From: Anisodus tanguticus
Lineage: Eukaryota; Streptophyta; Magnoliopsida; Solanales; Solanaceae
Direction: 5' to 3'
DNA length: 64,000 bases
NCBI GenBank assembly: GCA_034509755.1
Contig: CM067543.1
Location: 57,034,653-57,098,652, forward strand
Shown here: positions 11,301-23,900 of the stretch, one piece after another
Layout: each line of letters begins with the position of its first letter
How positions within the stretch are numbered: position 1 is the first letter of the stretch
Notes under the pieces: model-generated
The model's input: only the letters and a program-made list of their open reading frames with translations
What the model was told of the DNA's origin: nothing
Database searches by the model: none
Made by a program: the position numbers and the translations under genes

Positions 11301-14300
11301 AGCTCGGTGCCCCTGTTATTCGAATAATGGATAATAGAATATGTATTTACATTAGAATCAACGTAAAAAAGCATTGAATCAGCAGCAATATTAAATGAAT
11401 AGCCCTGTCATCTTCTTTTCTAACTTCAAGTCAATAACGTTCTTTTGTGGTGGGAGAGGTGGTGGAAGTGGGTGAGTTGGGTGGTGGTGGGGGGATAGTT
11501 GGTTGAATGCTACTTGTGAGACTTGTTTTCCCTACTTTCATTAAGGAAGTCATTTTCCTCATTTTTAAGGAACTTGTTTTCCTAAAGAAAATATTTTCCA
11601 AAATTTTTAACCAAACGAACATGAGAAAATTGGAAAACATTTTACGGAAGATGTTTTCCTCCATACCGAACACACCCAAATATAAGGTGGCGCCTTTAGT
11701 CAGTGTTGAGATAGTGTGAATCAAGATCAGGTTGCACTTGAAAGACTTCTACATGGAAAACTCAAATTCGTTGCATACTATAGTCTTTTCTTTAATATAT
11801 AACATTTTATGCTCTATTCTACTAGGACTTTGAAGAACCCTCTCAACTTAAGATGTCAATAACAGAAGTCTTTCTGTGTTGGACGGATTACTTTGATCTA
11901 ATGAAGCTATTCCCAAGACTTAAGCTTCAGTGTAGAGAATTTAAACAGCAATTGAGGAGGATTTCCATATTAAATACCTGACAACCACCACGGATGGCTT
12001 CCATGACCAGGTATTTTAGTTGATCTCTACTGATTGTGACATCCTTTAGATACTCCCTTGCCAAAATTATCTGCAGATGACCAATCAGACCATTGATTGA
12101 CTAATAGAAGCAGGGCAAGTTAAAGTAACAAAACCATGAGAGCAGTAATATTAATTCATGAATTAAGCTAAAATGGCAGGTAGTAGAAGATTTCTAAACG
12201 CTTATAGGAATTTACGCATAGACAAACTGTTCTACCCTAAACGTTAGACAGTGTAATGAAATAGTTCCCTCAATAAAGCATGATGTATTGAACAAGAGTA
12301 ATCAACTTTTCAGAACACTTGGCATCAATTGAGATGCTTGCATTAATTGCAGCAAGCTAGCAAAGTACATCAGGATAGACATCAGATAGAGAAAGAAAAG
12401 TGTTTAGAAGAAAGCCTTTTCATATCCTGGGATTGGGCTGGGTGGCTTATCTCCTGGGAGGAGGTCAAGAATATAACAGTGGACACTAAAATTCACAGGA
12501 AAGAGTTATTTGTTACAACAAAAGGATGTACCAAAACGTTTGCTATAACACATCTTTAGGTTAGGATAGGTCTGTCACCAGGTTTCATGCACAAAACTAA
12601 TGAGAGTTGTTAGGTAAAGACGGGAATTTGTTCAGGTGGATAATGATCAGTGACAAAGACAAGCATAAAAGGAAATGGTGCTGTGCTTTAGCATCTAATG
12701 TATCCACATTTTCCACTTTGACGATACGGCAGAAGCTGGAACTTCTGATATTTTTGTTGCCACCTCAATGCCTGCAATGTACCTTAAGTTTGAAATTCAA
12801 AATTAACAAAAGCAAATCGACATTCTCAAGTTTATGAAATACTGTTGCTGAGCTTAGTACAGTGATCTAATAGCAGAATCCAAGTTGCATTGAGTTAAAA
12901 GTGATCTTAGTTCAATTGTATACCAAATTTATGAAGAAAACGGACCTAGCATTTGCACAGATAACTGAAAAATTATATGCTCCTTTTACAATAAAAAATA
13001 GATGGCAATGCTATGCTAACTAATCATATGCTTTTAGCTCAAGTTTTAGCTTCAACTTAGAGAATGAAATAGAGCTAGGGATTCAAGTGTTACGTTCATG
13101 AATCAGTAGGAAGATTTGGATACTAATGTTGAATGAAATAGATAGCTTACTGCCTGATAAATTACAGAGTAAAAGTTCAAAGTTGAGACCATCAGTCAAG
13201 GATGGAAAAGTTGTAAACATCTTCCCAATTCACATCTCGCACAACATTACCGTTCTTGTACATTAAAGAAATCATTTTTCAAATGTGTCCAACTAAATAA
13301 ATCTAACAGAATCAAAGAGAGGAATAATGATTTTTTTAACCCAAAAAACGAAAAGTGCTGAACCTGCAGACTTTGTTTCTGTTTTGCTTTTCTCACTCAG
13401 TTTCCAGTGTCTTACATCGATATTCAGCATATCTCTTTCTTGGAAAAAGGACGTAAAACGTGAACTAGCTGGATGCAACTAAATCTACATATTAGCAACA
13501 TTCAATAAGCAATTTTCCATGTGAAAGTATATTTACTTCATGAATATTCTACCATGTGTTCTGGCACAAGGAGAAATGGTTTGACTTTACATATTCCCTA
13601 AATCTTTCCCTATTTGCTCTTTTCTTGTACTCCTCCATATAAATACCAGTATGCTGTCAGCAGATATCTATGTATTAAGTGAGCATATCATGATAATATT
13701 TCGAAGCCGATCAAGGACCAAGAGTATATGTTCTCTTTTCAGCACACAATACCTGTGTTTTTCCACTGTCTGTTTCTTCATCCACCATTTTAAAAACTTC
13801 ATTGCTACACTCCTGAAAACGTGTTGCTATGTCAACAGCTGCAACACGATCTTCAAAACTCATTGGGAGATCTGCACTGCAGTAGGATTCTATGATTATT
13901 AAATGAAGAAGACAACTGAACCTCTAATGCCACGTGAAATAGGAAAGAAGTATAAGGATCATATGCACCTTAGAATTTGCCAGAAACCAGAAATAAGAGT
14001 TCACGAGGTTGAAACAAAATGGTAAAATCTAAAGAGATCAGATTCAAATATATTTATACCTAGCCGTTGGATTATTCACCAAACATAGACGTGTCTTGAA
14101 AAGGTTTTGCATAGTTATTTGAAAGGCAATTTTGTACCTTAAATTAATGGCAATACGGTCCAGTAGATGTTCACGAACCGCACCCTCTTCAGGGTTATAT
14201 GTAGCAATTAGTAGTGGTTTGCATGGATGGCGGAAGCTGATTCCCTCTCTTTCTACAGTATTGACTCCCTCAGTCAATACATTAAGAAGTAGGTTACTTA

Positions 14301-17300
14301 TACCTTCATCTAATAGATTGATCTCGTCAACATACAAACTCCTCGATGAGCTTCTGCAAGGAGGCCTGGTTGAAAGACAGTGGTTCCAGATTTCACAGAC
14401 TCCTCAACATCAACAGAGCCAATCAATCTATCTTCTGTGACACCAAGCGGAATCTACAATACAAATGCATGTAGGAAAATGTAAGAGACAAAAGAACCAT
14501 CTCTACCTTGGAAAGTATTTAGTGCAAAATTACCTGAACAAATGGAGATTTAACTATCTGGGTCTTGATATTGCCATCAGAGTCATATTCTACTCTGTCA
14601 GCTAGCCCACCTTCCCACCTGAAGGCTATCAACAATATTTACTGTTCGCCAAGCAAATAAAAGCAAAGACAGTTCTAAGCCTAAAATACTTGAAATAATC
14701 TGGACAGATGAAGTTTTCCCATAGGAATTGCAATGTCTAGACAAACATTAAATGAGCTAAGGTGCAAGAAATAACTACTAATGAACAGCAGGTTTCAACT
14801 TAAATGATATCAACAACAACATACCCAATGTAATCCCAAAAAAATGATATCAAACAAAAAAAACAATTCCTATGTTAATGTTGAGTATAGATGAAAGCCA
14901 CAAAGGCTAATGCAATCCTACTCCAAAACACATAAACCCACCACCTCCTCTTCATGTAAGAACATTCCTTCAGAAACAACTTTTGAGAAAGCAAAGTAGC
15001 TAGGTATATAAGCTAATAGAATATGCGATAAAACCTCAGCGTGAACTAGATGAACATAAATTTGTAATAACTAACTTTCAAGAGCCGTGTCTTGAAGTTC
15101 TCTTGATATCTCTTTTACTTCCAATGTCGTTTCAAGAGTTCTATGTCATGGCATTTAAAATGCTATCTACAATGCGTAATTAATAAAAATTCAGTAAGCT
15201 TACTCTTCAGGACAGTTCGGATCAGCATTTGACGTTGAACCAACAACTACTTCAATTGGTGGCAGAATAGCATGCAACCCACGTGCCATTACAGTTTTCG
15301 CTGTTCCACGCTTCCCAGATATTGCAATTCCTCCTATCTCACGGTCAATGGCCCCAAGTAAAAGAGCAGTTTTAATAGCATCCTGCATAAAGTTGGTCCC
15401 AGAATAGACATGTTGATGAAAAACTAAGTATCCAAACATGTACAAGGAACTATTATGCATTTAAACATCAAGAAAGCATTGAATACAAAGTCAACGAGTA
15501 TTACATAGCGTAAAGCATAAAAAGTGTACACCTTCCACAGGCTATATAACATGTATGGAGAACTGAGAACATAAAAGATGACTATACAAAAGTGAATTCT
15601 GGTCGAGAGCTGATGATAGTCATGATCAATTTCAGTTCTTAACATCAGAGCTGTTCCATTCAACTGCTTCCTCCCTACGTCTGCATAAGCAAACCTCATT
15701 CTCCCCCTACATTTTGCCTTGTCAAAGGAAACTGACAAACTCTGTCATATCTACCCCTAGCCAGTAGCTACTACCAAGAAACTCATTTTAATGTCAATCA
15801 ATTATGTCTCAATCCCATACTAGTTGAGCCGACTATATGAATCCTCTATATTGATTCCCCTCTATTCAGGCACATTTCCTTCCAATACTATATAATTTTT
15901 CTTTTAACAAATTTGTAATTTCTCTAGATTCACATTATTCCTCATACTGATACACAACTCTCTTACCGCACTAATGAAACAAAATTACTCCAGTGTTACT
16001 TGAATGTTCAATCCCAAAATTTTCCATGTTTCATTTCACAAATTTAGACAAACTCAAATAATTAACCAACTCAGTCACAAAATTCACCGAGGCAAAAGTC
16101 ACCTTAACTGAATATATGAGAGCTCCAAAGGTTAAAGCAATAACTTTAGGAAGGTTATAACTTACAAACAAGGGACTGATCCTTTAAAGAGATCCTTTCG
16201 CAAATTAGTATTTATGTGGCTTCAAATCAAGCCCCACGCTTGTAAATTTCTATACAACATTATAAGATTTTAGGTTCAGGCTAAGTAGGACCAAGATAGA
16301 ATACTTGGAGTGCAAGTTCGGTAACGGGAGCGACCTTGAGACAGGCGTGGAGGTGAGGCTTGGTACTCAGGTCATCCCAAATAAAGGAAGCTTCAAGTAC
16401 CTTGGGTCTATTATCCAAGGGGATGGAGAGATTGATGACGATGTTACACATCGTATTGGAGTAGGGTGGATGAAATGGAGGCTCGCATCTAGAGTCTTAC
16501 ACGACAAAAAGGTGTCACCAAAACTTAAAGGCAAGTTCTATAGGGCGGTGGTTAGACCGACTATGTTGTATGGGCGGAGTGTTGGCCAGTCAAGACTTCG
16601 CACATCCGAAAGTTGCGGAGATGAGGATGTTGAGATGGATGTGTGGCATACAAGGAGGGATAGGATTAGAAATGATGATATCCGAGACAGAGTAGGAGTA
16701 GCCTCGGTGGAGGATAAGATGCGGGAAGCGAGGCTGAGATGGTTTAGGCATGTGCGGAGGAGAGACACAGATGCCCTAGTGCGGAGGTGTGAGAGGTTGG
16801 CTATGGACGGGTTTAGGGAGGGGTAGAGGTAGGACGAAGAAGTATTGGGGAGAGGTGATTAGACGGGATATGGCGCAGGTGCAACTTACCGAGGACATGA
16901 CCTTAGATAAGGGGTTGTGGAGGATATGAATTAGGGTAGAAGGGTAGTAGTTAGTCGAGCGTAGTCCCACTTACGCTTGCAAACTGGTAGTTGTAGTGTT
17001 ATTATTGTAGGCCCGCCTAGCCTATCATACTAATAGGCGCGGTATTGTTTTATAGTCCCCTGTAGTTTGATTTTTGCTGCTATGTGTCCTTTAGTGTACT
17101 TTGTTTAGCTTATCTACCTGCACTAGTTATTGCTTATTTTTTCAAAATGCGCTAGCATGACTTATTCGCTTTTTGATACAAGCATTTCATACTGCTTTAA
17201 ATTCTTTTGACCGGTTCTCTTTGTTTTGCTTTTGCTTTTGCTTTTGTTTTTGCCTTGCTTTATGCTCTGTCTTGAACCGAGTGTCTCTCGGAAACGGCCG

Positions 17301-18858
17301 CTCTAACTGTCAAGGTAGAGGTAAGGTCTGCGTACACTCTACTCTCCCCAGACCCCACATTGTGGGATTTCACTGGGTATGTTGTTGTTGTATTATAAGA
17401 TTTTAGGTTCTTGAAGTAACATTTGCAGTAGCAAGTTTAATGGGATATGTAGATAAACAATTACTATAAGTCACTACAAAGGATTAGAAGCTTATTAAAT
17501 AACGCATTTGCTTAGTATTTACAAATTACACAAGTAACACCAAAGGCAAATCCAATATTTATACTTAATAGGTTTAACCTTAAGATTCTAAGTTGAACTC
17601 GTCGTACTTCTAAGATTATGGGTACAAAATTCAGTATTTGTTGAAATTTTAGTAGTGTTTCGCGTATTCTGTTAAACCCGTAGCCAATAACTACATCTTG
17701 CACTACATATATTCTATTAACAAGTTGAGGGCACCTAGATGTTAATCTTTGACGTTCATTAAGCAACATTTGCACCAGTTAGTTTTGATGGGAGATTTAG
17801 ATAAACAATTATTACTAGAAGTCACTACAAAGCATTAGAAACTTATAGAATAGCAGGTTTGCTTAGTATTTACCCTGAACAGCACCAAAAGCGAATCCAA
17901 GATTTAAATTTGATAGGTTCAACCTTACAGTTCTCTAATTGTACTTTTACTATTATGGGTCAGAATTCAATATTTGGTGAACTTTAGAAGCTTTTCATGT
18001 ATTTTGTTGAACCCGTAGCTAATACACTACAACAACAACTACTACTACTACTACTACACTTCAGTCCCAAACAAGTTGGGTCAGTACATGAATCCTCACT
18101 TCTTCATTTAAGCTATTGTACTTTTACTATTATGTCAGAATTCGATATTTGGTAAACTTTAGAAGCTTTTCACGTATTCTGTTGAACCCATATCTAATAC
18201 ACTACAACAACGACGACTACTACTACTACTACACCTCAGTCCCAATAAGTTGGAATCGGCTACATGAATCCCCACTTCTTCATGTAAGCTAATTTCATAT
18301 CATCTTGCACTAAATTTATTCTATTAACACGTCGAGGGAACTCAAATTCACCGACTCAAAAGTCATTATATTTATACGGATAACATAAAACCCAGTATTT
18401 AAACTGTGATGGGTTCAATCTTAAAGGTTCTTAGCACTAAAACTCTTTGTACTTTTCAAAGTTATGGGTTCAGAATTCAATATTTGTTTGACGTATTCTG
18501 TTGAAACCCTAGCTAATACAATACAACTATGTTGCTCAGATTCTTCAAAAATGTCGGATCCTCCGAAAATAGCATTTTTGGAGGATCCGCTATTTTTGGA
18601 GGATCTGACACGGGTGAGGAAACATTTTGGATAGTCCGAGTCACATTTTACAACAACTACTACTAAACCTCAATCCCAAACAAGTGGGGCCGGCTCTATG
18701 AATCTCCACTTTTTTATTTAAGCTCATTTCACATCATCTTTTGCATTAAATTTATCCTATTAACACGTCAAAGGCACTAAAAAACTATTCATAGAAATAA
18801 GTATCAAACATTTACAACTAAAGCAAATGTATACACTACAACAACAACAACAACAACA

Positions 18859-18911
<53 letters not shown>

Positions 18912-19571
18912 CTCAGCCCCAAACAAGCTGAGTGGGATATATGAAATTATGAATCCCACTTCTTCATTTAAGCACATTTCAGATCATCTCACACTAAATT
19001 TATTCTATTAACACGTCGATTGCACTGCAAACTACTCATAGAAGTAAGTATCAACTATCAAACAATTACTCCCTCTGTTCCAATTTATGCGACACTCTTT
19101 ACTTCTTAGTCAGTCCCAAAGAGAACGACCTTTCTATATTTAGTAACAAATTTAACTTCAAACTTTCAATTTTACCCTTAATGACATAATTTACACCCCA
19201 CAAATATATATGACTTATGTAAGTTTCAAAAGTGTATCATTTCTTTCTTAAACTCTGTGCTAGTCAAACACCTTCACATAATAGAGCAAGTGTATCATTA
19301 CCTGTCCAACAACAGCAGCCAAAGGAAAATACTGTCTACCAAAAGAAACATTCTGCGGTTTCTTTTCGGAAGCTTCTAGAGTAACAGCTCCATTAGGTGA
19401 ATCAATAGTAGCAGTTGCATTTATACTTAGGCGAAATTTTAGTTTATTTCGCCTTGTGAAATGAGTTGAAGATAGAATTGGACATGGTTTCAAATATGTG
19501 AAAAATGTTGAAGATTGAGAACTAGATAGCGATGTATATATTAGACTTGAAGTTGAAGAAGCAAACCCCAT
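5310..19571 (-). CDS. CHLD: Magnesium chelatase subunit D, plastid (15 exons)
   Basis: With CHLI and CHLH, this subunit inserts Mg2+ into protoporphyrin IX in the plastid, the first committed step of chlorophyll synthesis. Exons, read on the minus strand with GT-AG borders: 19571-19302, 15382-15204, 14618-14534, 14453-14138, 13876-13753, 12070-11978, 11312-11217, 10129-9979, 9809-9612, 9449-9294, 8742-8635, 7614-7480, 6485-6324, 5596-5476, 5395-5310. The product is about 759 residues, as expected for plants. It has a Ser/Thr-rich transit peptide (about 1-45) and an AAA+ domain with a degenerate P-loop GKRGTAKT (113-120) and LYVDEIN (about 218-224). A run of eight prolines at about 411-418 is followed by an acidic stretch. 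The C-terminal von Willebrand A domain has the metal-site motif DASGS (562-566). The frame breaks in exon 4 (one base short near 14336) and in exon 8 (one extra or two missing near 9982-10012). All other exon phases agree, so I read it as a real gene with probable assembly indels. Intron 1 is 3.9 kb and full of repeats. Confidence 0.95.
5597..6323. other. CHLD intron 13
   Basis: This intron of the minus-strand gene holds no gene. Around 5735-5790 it contains a copy of the dispersed cagtcccaaacaagtggg motif that recurs several times in CHLD intron 1. Confidence 0.5.
6486..7479. other. CHLD intron 12
   Basis: I see no recognised element in this AT-rich intron. Two short segments share an attttactttgt...aatattaaccttacctt core at about 7164-7195 and 7231-7264, a small internal duplication. 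Confidence 0.4.
7615..8634. other. CHLD intron 11
   Basis: This intron holds an A-run near 7633-7650 and a TC microsatellite at 8379-8400. Nothing else is recognisable. Confidence 0.4.
8379..8400. repeat. (TC)n microsatellite
   Basis: About eleven TC dinucleotides stand in tandem within CHLD intron 11. Confidence 0.9.
11455..11690. repeat. Possible MITE in CHLD intron 6
   Basis: A segment rich in ttttcc/ggaaaa words has partly palindromic ends: gttttccctac... on one side and gatgttttcctccat before an accgaacacaccc end. Such gaaaacatttt / ccgaacacac segments are familiar as short non-autonomous DNA elements in nightshades. I could not define terminal repeats or a target-site duplication precisely, so the call is tentative. 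Confidence 0.4.
12071..13752. other. CHLD intron 5, no recognised element
   Basis: This 1.7-kb intron has short unrelated open frames on both strands. None has a recognisable protein or a coding character, and I see no repeat structure. Confidence 0.5.
14814..14841 (-). mobile_element. Tiny LINE 3'-end insertion with TSD
   Basis: About 28 bp matching the extreme 3' end of the RTE-type LINE (minus orientation, CAA tail then catacccaatgtaatccc) lie between direct repeats aaatgatatcaa at 14802-14813 and 14842-14853. This is an extremely 5'-truncated retrotransposition event in CHLD intron 2. Confidence 0.75.
16278..17391 (+). mobile_element. 5'-truncated RTE-type LINE with 19-bp TSD
   Basis: The plus strand encodes the C-terminal end of a LINE reverse transcriptase. 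The frame 16305-16826 shows a [10 protein letters not shown] start, [24 protein letters not shown] and [14 protein letters not shown] non-coding 3' region follows, with the gtaaggtctgcgtacactct block and a TTG-repeat tail. The element is flanked by a perfect 19-bp duplication attataagattttaggttc (16259-16277 and 17392-17410), the hallmark of target-primed insertion. It lies in CHLD intron 1, antisense to CHLD. The frame is almost open but is disturbed around 16570-16660, where the protein departs from its relatives, and it stops early at 16826. Confidence 0.92.
17424..18540. repeat. Tandem ~300-bp repeats in CHLD intron 1
   Basis: Related segments follow one another at about 17424-17769, 17770-18035, 18115-18215 (partial) and 18350-18510 (partial). 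Each carries a tttgcttagtattta and/or attcaatatttg segment and a gttgaacccgtagctaata end. The last three are separated by the ctacaacaacaactactac and cagtcccaaacaagttggg motifs. This is a local amplification, not a gene. Confidence 0.7.
18527..18647. mobile_element. Fold-back MITE (ctatgttgctc family)
   Basis: About 120 bp begins ctatgttgctcagattcttc and ends in the approximate reverse complement (gatagtccgagtcacat). The interior contains repeated palindromic words around ggatcc and tttttggagga. A second copy with clearer ends lies at 49387-49508. It has no coding capacity. Confidence 0.65.
18835..18911. repeat. (CAA)n(CTA)n microsatellite
   Basis: A run of CAA trinucleotides passes into a run of about 18 CTA trinucleotides. 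Shorter versions of the same tract lie near 18027-18060, 18200-18233 and 18650-18665, each followed by the cagtcccaaacaag-type motif. Confidence 0.9.
19069..19283. mobile_element. Stowaway-like MITE, partial
   Basis: The left end reads tactccctctgttccaattt, a typical Stowaway-type terminus with its TA target. The body reads through tcagtcccaaagagaacgac to about 19283. The matching right terminus is missing or decayed. It lies about 20 bp from the 5' splice site of CHLD intron 1. Confidence 0.6.
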
Positions 19572-20907
19572 TTTTTTTAGATGAATGAAGTTGAGTTGAG
19601 TGATAGTGTTTGTTCTATACTTTTGAGTTTCTGTTATCTATTTTTTTATCTTGTTGGATTTTCTATTTCTTCTTTATTTTTTATCTTTCCGCATTTTTTG
19701 ACGTGGTATAATTAGGATTAACTTCAGCATAAGTATTATAATATACACATAAATTATATCGAATAAGACAAAACTTTCAATGTTTAATTCCTATATAATT
19801 TATGGGCGAATTAAAAGTTAATCCGTCCAAAAATGCCAATAATAAGAATTTGGGGGCCGCTAATAGTAAGGAGGTGAAGAATGGCTAGAAATGTGCCACA
19901 TTTCAAGTGAGGTAGTAGACTTGTTGCAAGGGGCAGTTTGGTTCACATATTATATTAGTCACGTACAGATTATCATGATGGAATGGTTTCATAAGTTAAT
20001 TAATACTATAAAAAAATTATTATGCGGTGATTAATAATTAAAGAGATTGTAGTACATGAACTACTAATCTTGAAAGTACATTTACACTTTAAATAGTTTT
20101 AATAATTAATAATTAAAGAGATTGTAGTACATGAATTACTAATTTTGAAAGTGCATTTACACTTTAAATAGTTTAATCTCCTTATTGCTAATTCGCGTGT
20201 TATTATTATGCATTCTATCTCAATAAGATAATAAATGAATTTATACATAACTTCATGCGAGTATTATTATATAGCAAATCATTAATTAAATTTATTATCC
20301 GGCAATTACTTTTTGGAAAAAGGACACAAATGGCAATTGGGTGAAATTATTGACATCCAGTGGCCAGCTCGGGGTATTAAGCCCAAAATGAGGCTTTTTG
20401 GACCTTTTTTTTTGTGCCGGTGGCCTCTCAATGTCCTTTTCCCTTACTTTTTCTTATGTAACAACCAAACTCTGAATTATCTTATGTGAGGTTTTATGCT
20501 AGGATTAATTATTCCAAACCATCAACCAAATGCCGTTAAAGTGATAGGAACATGGATAATACATAATTAGCACCTCCACCTTGTCCATAATTGTCAATTA
20601 TACACCTAAACTTTAATGTTTATGCTCTATCACATGAAAATGCAGTAATATCATTGTTTATTACGTACTTTCTGTCTTTCACATGAAAAGAAATGCAATT
20701 AAAATGAACAGAAGACTATATATCCATGCTTCGTGTCAAAATATTTGGTCCAGTTGAACCCGGAGATAATAAGCTACATCTGCCACTGGGTACATCAAAG
20801 GACAAAAATAGGTCATTTAACAGATTATTATCTAGGCATTAACTATACACAAATCAAAATACAATACAAAAAGAATTTCCACTCAAAACCTAAAGCTATT
20901 CAGATAA
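19572..20907. other. Intergenic region upstream of CHLD
   Basis: This 1.3 kb lies between the CHLD start codon and the stop of the next minus-strand gene, so it should contain the CHLD promoter and 5' UTR. I could not place a TATA box or transcription start with confidence. It contains a 75-bp tandem duplication at 20031-20173. Confidence 0.6.
20031..20173. repeat. 75-bp tandem duplication
   Basis: Two adjacent copies (starting at 20031 and 20106) share ttaataattaaagagattg and an acactttaaatagttt end. They differ at a few positions. Confidence 0.85.
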
Positions 20908-23900
20908 CTAATCTCTTTCCCCCAACAATGATTCGAGCAGAGCAGCTTCTTCTTCCTGTGAAATGAGAGATCGATTAGGACATTAGTAGTTGAATTTCTT
21001 TTATATGTTAACCAAAGTATAATGTACATACCACTAAGGCATTAAATTCAGTCTCCTCATCTATGGCACTGATGATGGCCGGGTCTTCCAAGAGTTCCTG
21101 TTGCAGGAAATTGCAGAGACATTGTTACATATACCTTAACTGGAAAATATCAGGTACGAGGAAAGTGTAAATCAAGAAACAGTGATATGCAAAATCACTC
21201 GGGTGAAATATAACTGTGACTGTTGAATTCATACTTCTGTTCCTAAACATTTTGTTTCATGGCACCTTTCTTTTATAAAGCATGTGCCTTACCTAAGATT
21301 CGTCTACCTTCAACAAATGTATTTCCAATTTCATAGAGGTTGACACATCTTGTCTAGCACCTTCTTTAATCTATCAGAGAGCACCTTAGAAATGATAATC
21401 TTATAAATGTTTCTTACTAGACTAAACAAGTCTGTGACCTTTGATGTTTCCTGCTTCACCCTTCTTCAGACTTGATTGCTACATAAGAGAGTTTATTCAT
21501 GGTAAGCTTGTATTGTCCCCATAGCATCACCCTTCATTGTGTACCAACATTGTTGAAGAAAGTTAGTGTGATGTCATCAACTTCCGGTGCTTTATCTGCA
21601 GAATAGCTTTCAACTATTCCCCACTGTTCCTTTTTGGATATCGTCCTTTACAACCATTCTTTCACCTTTCCTCTCTCCATCGGGTTAAATTCTACTCCAT
21701 CAGTGGTGGCCTTCACTAACTCTTCTTTGTACAATTGTTTAAGTCGAAATTCACTATCCCCGAAACCCCAGCCCTCCCCCACCCACCCAGCGTAGCTTCT
21801 CTTTTCCTCTCCTTAAGAAGTCAAGAAAAACAGAATGTCACTTGATTGAATGAGCATTCTAAGAACCTCTCTAACTGACACCCCAGTCACAAATGTCTTC
21901 CCTACACTTCTATTGCTTTAACAAAGTTTCTCCTTCAATTTGCAACTGCTTGTTGATAGAACTTTTTGTTGGAGCTAAGGGGGCTCTTTATCAGTGTGTG
22001 ATGAAGCTCAAAATAAGTGTGAACATAAAATAACTCATATATGCATCTGTACTCAGGAAGGAAAAAATTGTTTATTTCATTTTTTGATAATGATAAAGAA
22101 AAATTGTAGTGACAAATTGCTATTGAAATGATATAAACAGGCAATGAGGGGAATTTCAATGCTTACATCATCAGCAATCTGCAATTGACCATCTTTGTCC
22201 TGCAATAATAAGTTACACAAAGGAGTTTTCATAAAATTACAAAAACAAGGTGAAATAATATGCAAATTATCAAAATTAAAACAAGTGGAAATAGCAGAAG
22301 GTGAAACCAGCAAAGCATACTGGACATAACAAAAGATGAATTAGCTTTTTGAATGAGAGATGAATCCAGAACTGCTTTATACAAATGAGATGACTCTTTA
22401 CCTTCACTGCAACAAAGAGCAGTGGGTCCGAAGGTGTATAAATCATATAGTGGGAACCATCCTGTGCAGAGGAAATCAATACATTAGATGACATTTTGGC
22501 AACAAACTGCTTCAAATGAGGGACACAGTGACAGCTTTTGATCTATTTTGGAATTCATTAAAAATCATGAACAGTGACAATATAGATCAGAACTAACTTG
22601 GAGGAAAGAAGCTAGAACATGGAAATCTTACAAAATGCAGAAATTTTTAATGTAAATAAATATTAACAAAATAAATAATTTCACTGCAATGTTAAAGAGT
22701 GTTAATCATGGAGAAGAGTACCATAAGGATAAGGGATACTATTTTGACAGAGATGAAGAAACTGACAGCCATTCTATGAATGCATTGTACTAGTTAAGCG
22801 CTAGGTAACTTAACCAGTTGTTGGCGTCACTTTTCACCTATTACTATTAGCCATGTAGATATCACAAGTCTCATTTACAAGAACTGATGTTGTGAAAAAA
22901 AAATTACCGAGTATCACTCAAGCATGTCTGACAACAGAAACTGAAAGGAGAAAATGTAAGAATACATATAGCGAAAAGAGATATAAGAAGACATATTGCG
23001 AAAAGAGATACTTTGATGAATATGACGAAGAATTAATGTGTCACTCCAACAAAATCACCTCTACTAAGAGTATGTATAGAGAGGATACTACCTTTACATC
23101 CATTTCAATGTATCTTTTTGAAAGAAAGAAGAAAAAAGAGAGGTAACTTCTTCTTTAGTCCCTCTGTTATATGCATTCTCTACTTTTGGTCCCTCTAAAT
23201 TTCAATTTTGCGCATAAATAGATTTTTACATTGCCATCTTTTATCAAATTGATGGCGGCATCCATAAGATCTACTCCCTCTGTTTCAAAATAAATGATGT
23301 TTAAGGATTTTCGATTTATTTCAAAATAAGTGGTGCTTTAGGATTTCAAGAAGAAATTGATCTTATTCTACCAAAAATCATTACGTAGCTTTTCTTTTTC
23401 TAAGCATTTAATTAAGGGTAAGTTAGTAAAAACACTCCTAATTTTCTAGAAGTGAGCAATTTCTTAAAGGGTGTGCCCAAGCTAAAAACACCACTTATTT
23501 TGAAACGGAGGGACAAATAGGATTTTCTTCTTTCTTCTATATTATTAGTTTGGATTAATCTCTCTTTTTTTCCCTTACCAAATTTACAAAAGAAACTGAG
23601 AAAGGTAAGACATAATAGAGGGTGAAAATCATGAGAGACTAGGGTTCAAATCCCACAAAAAAGTTATGAGGTTTCTTCCCATTTGACTAAGTCTTGGTGG
23701 ACAGAGTTACCCACTCAGTCTTGTACTAGTGGGAGGTAGTAGGTACATGTTGGAATAGTCAAGGTGCACACAAGTTGGGCTAAACACCATTGCTATCAAA
23801 AGAATAAAAGAAGAAAGAATAGAGCTCTACACCCTGCCTTCTCTCCCTCCTGCCCCCACCCTCTTTCTCCCCTCTTTAACCAACCAGCCCTCTCACCCCT

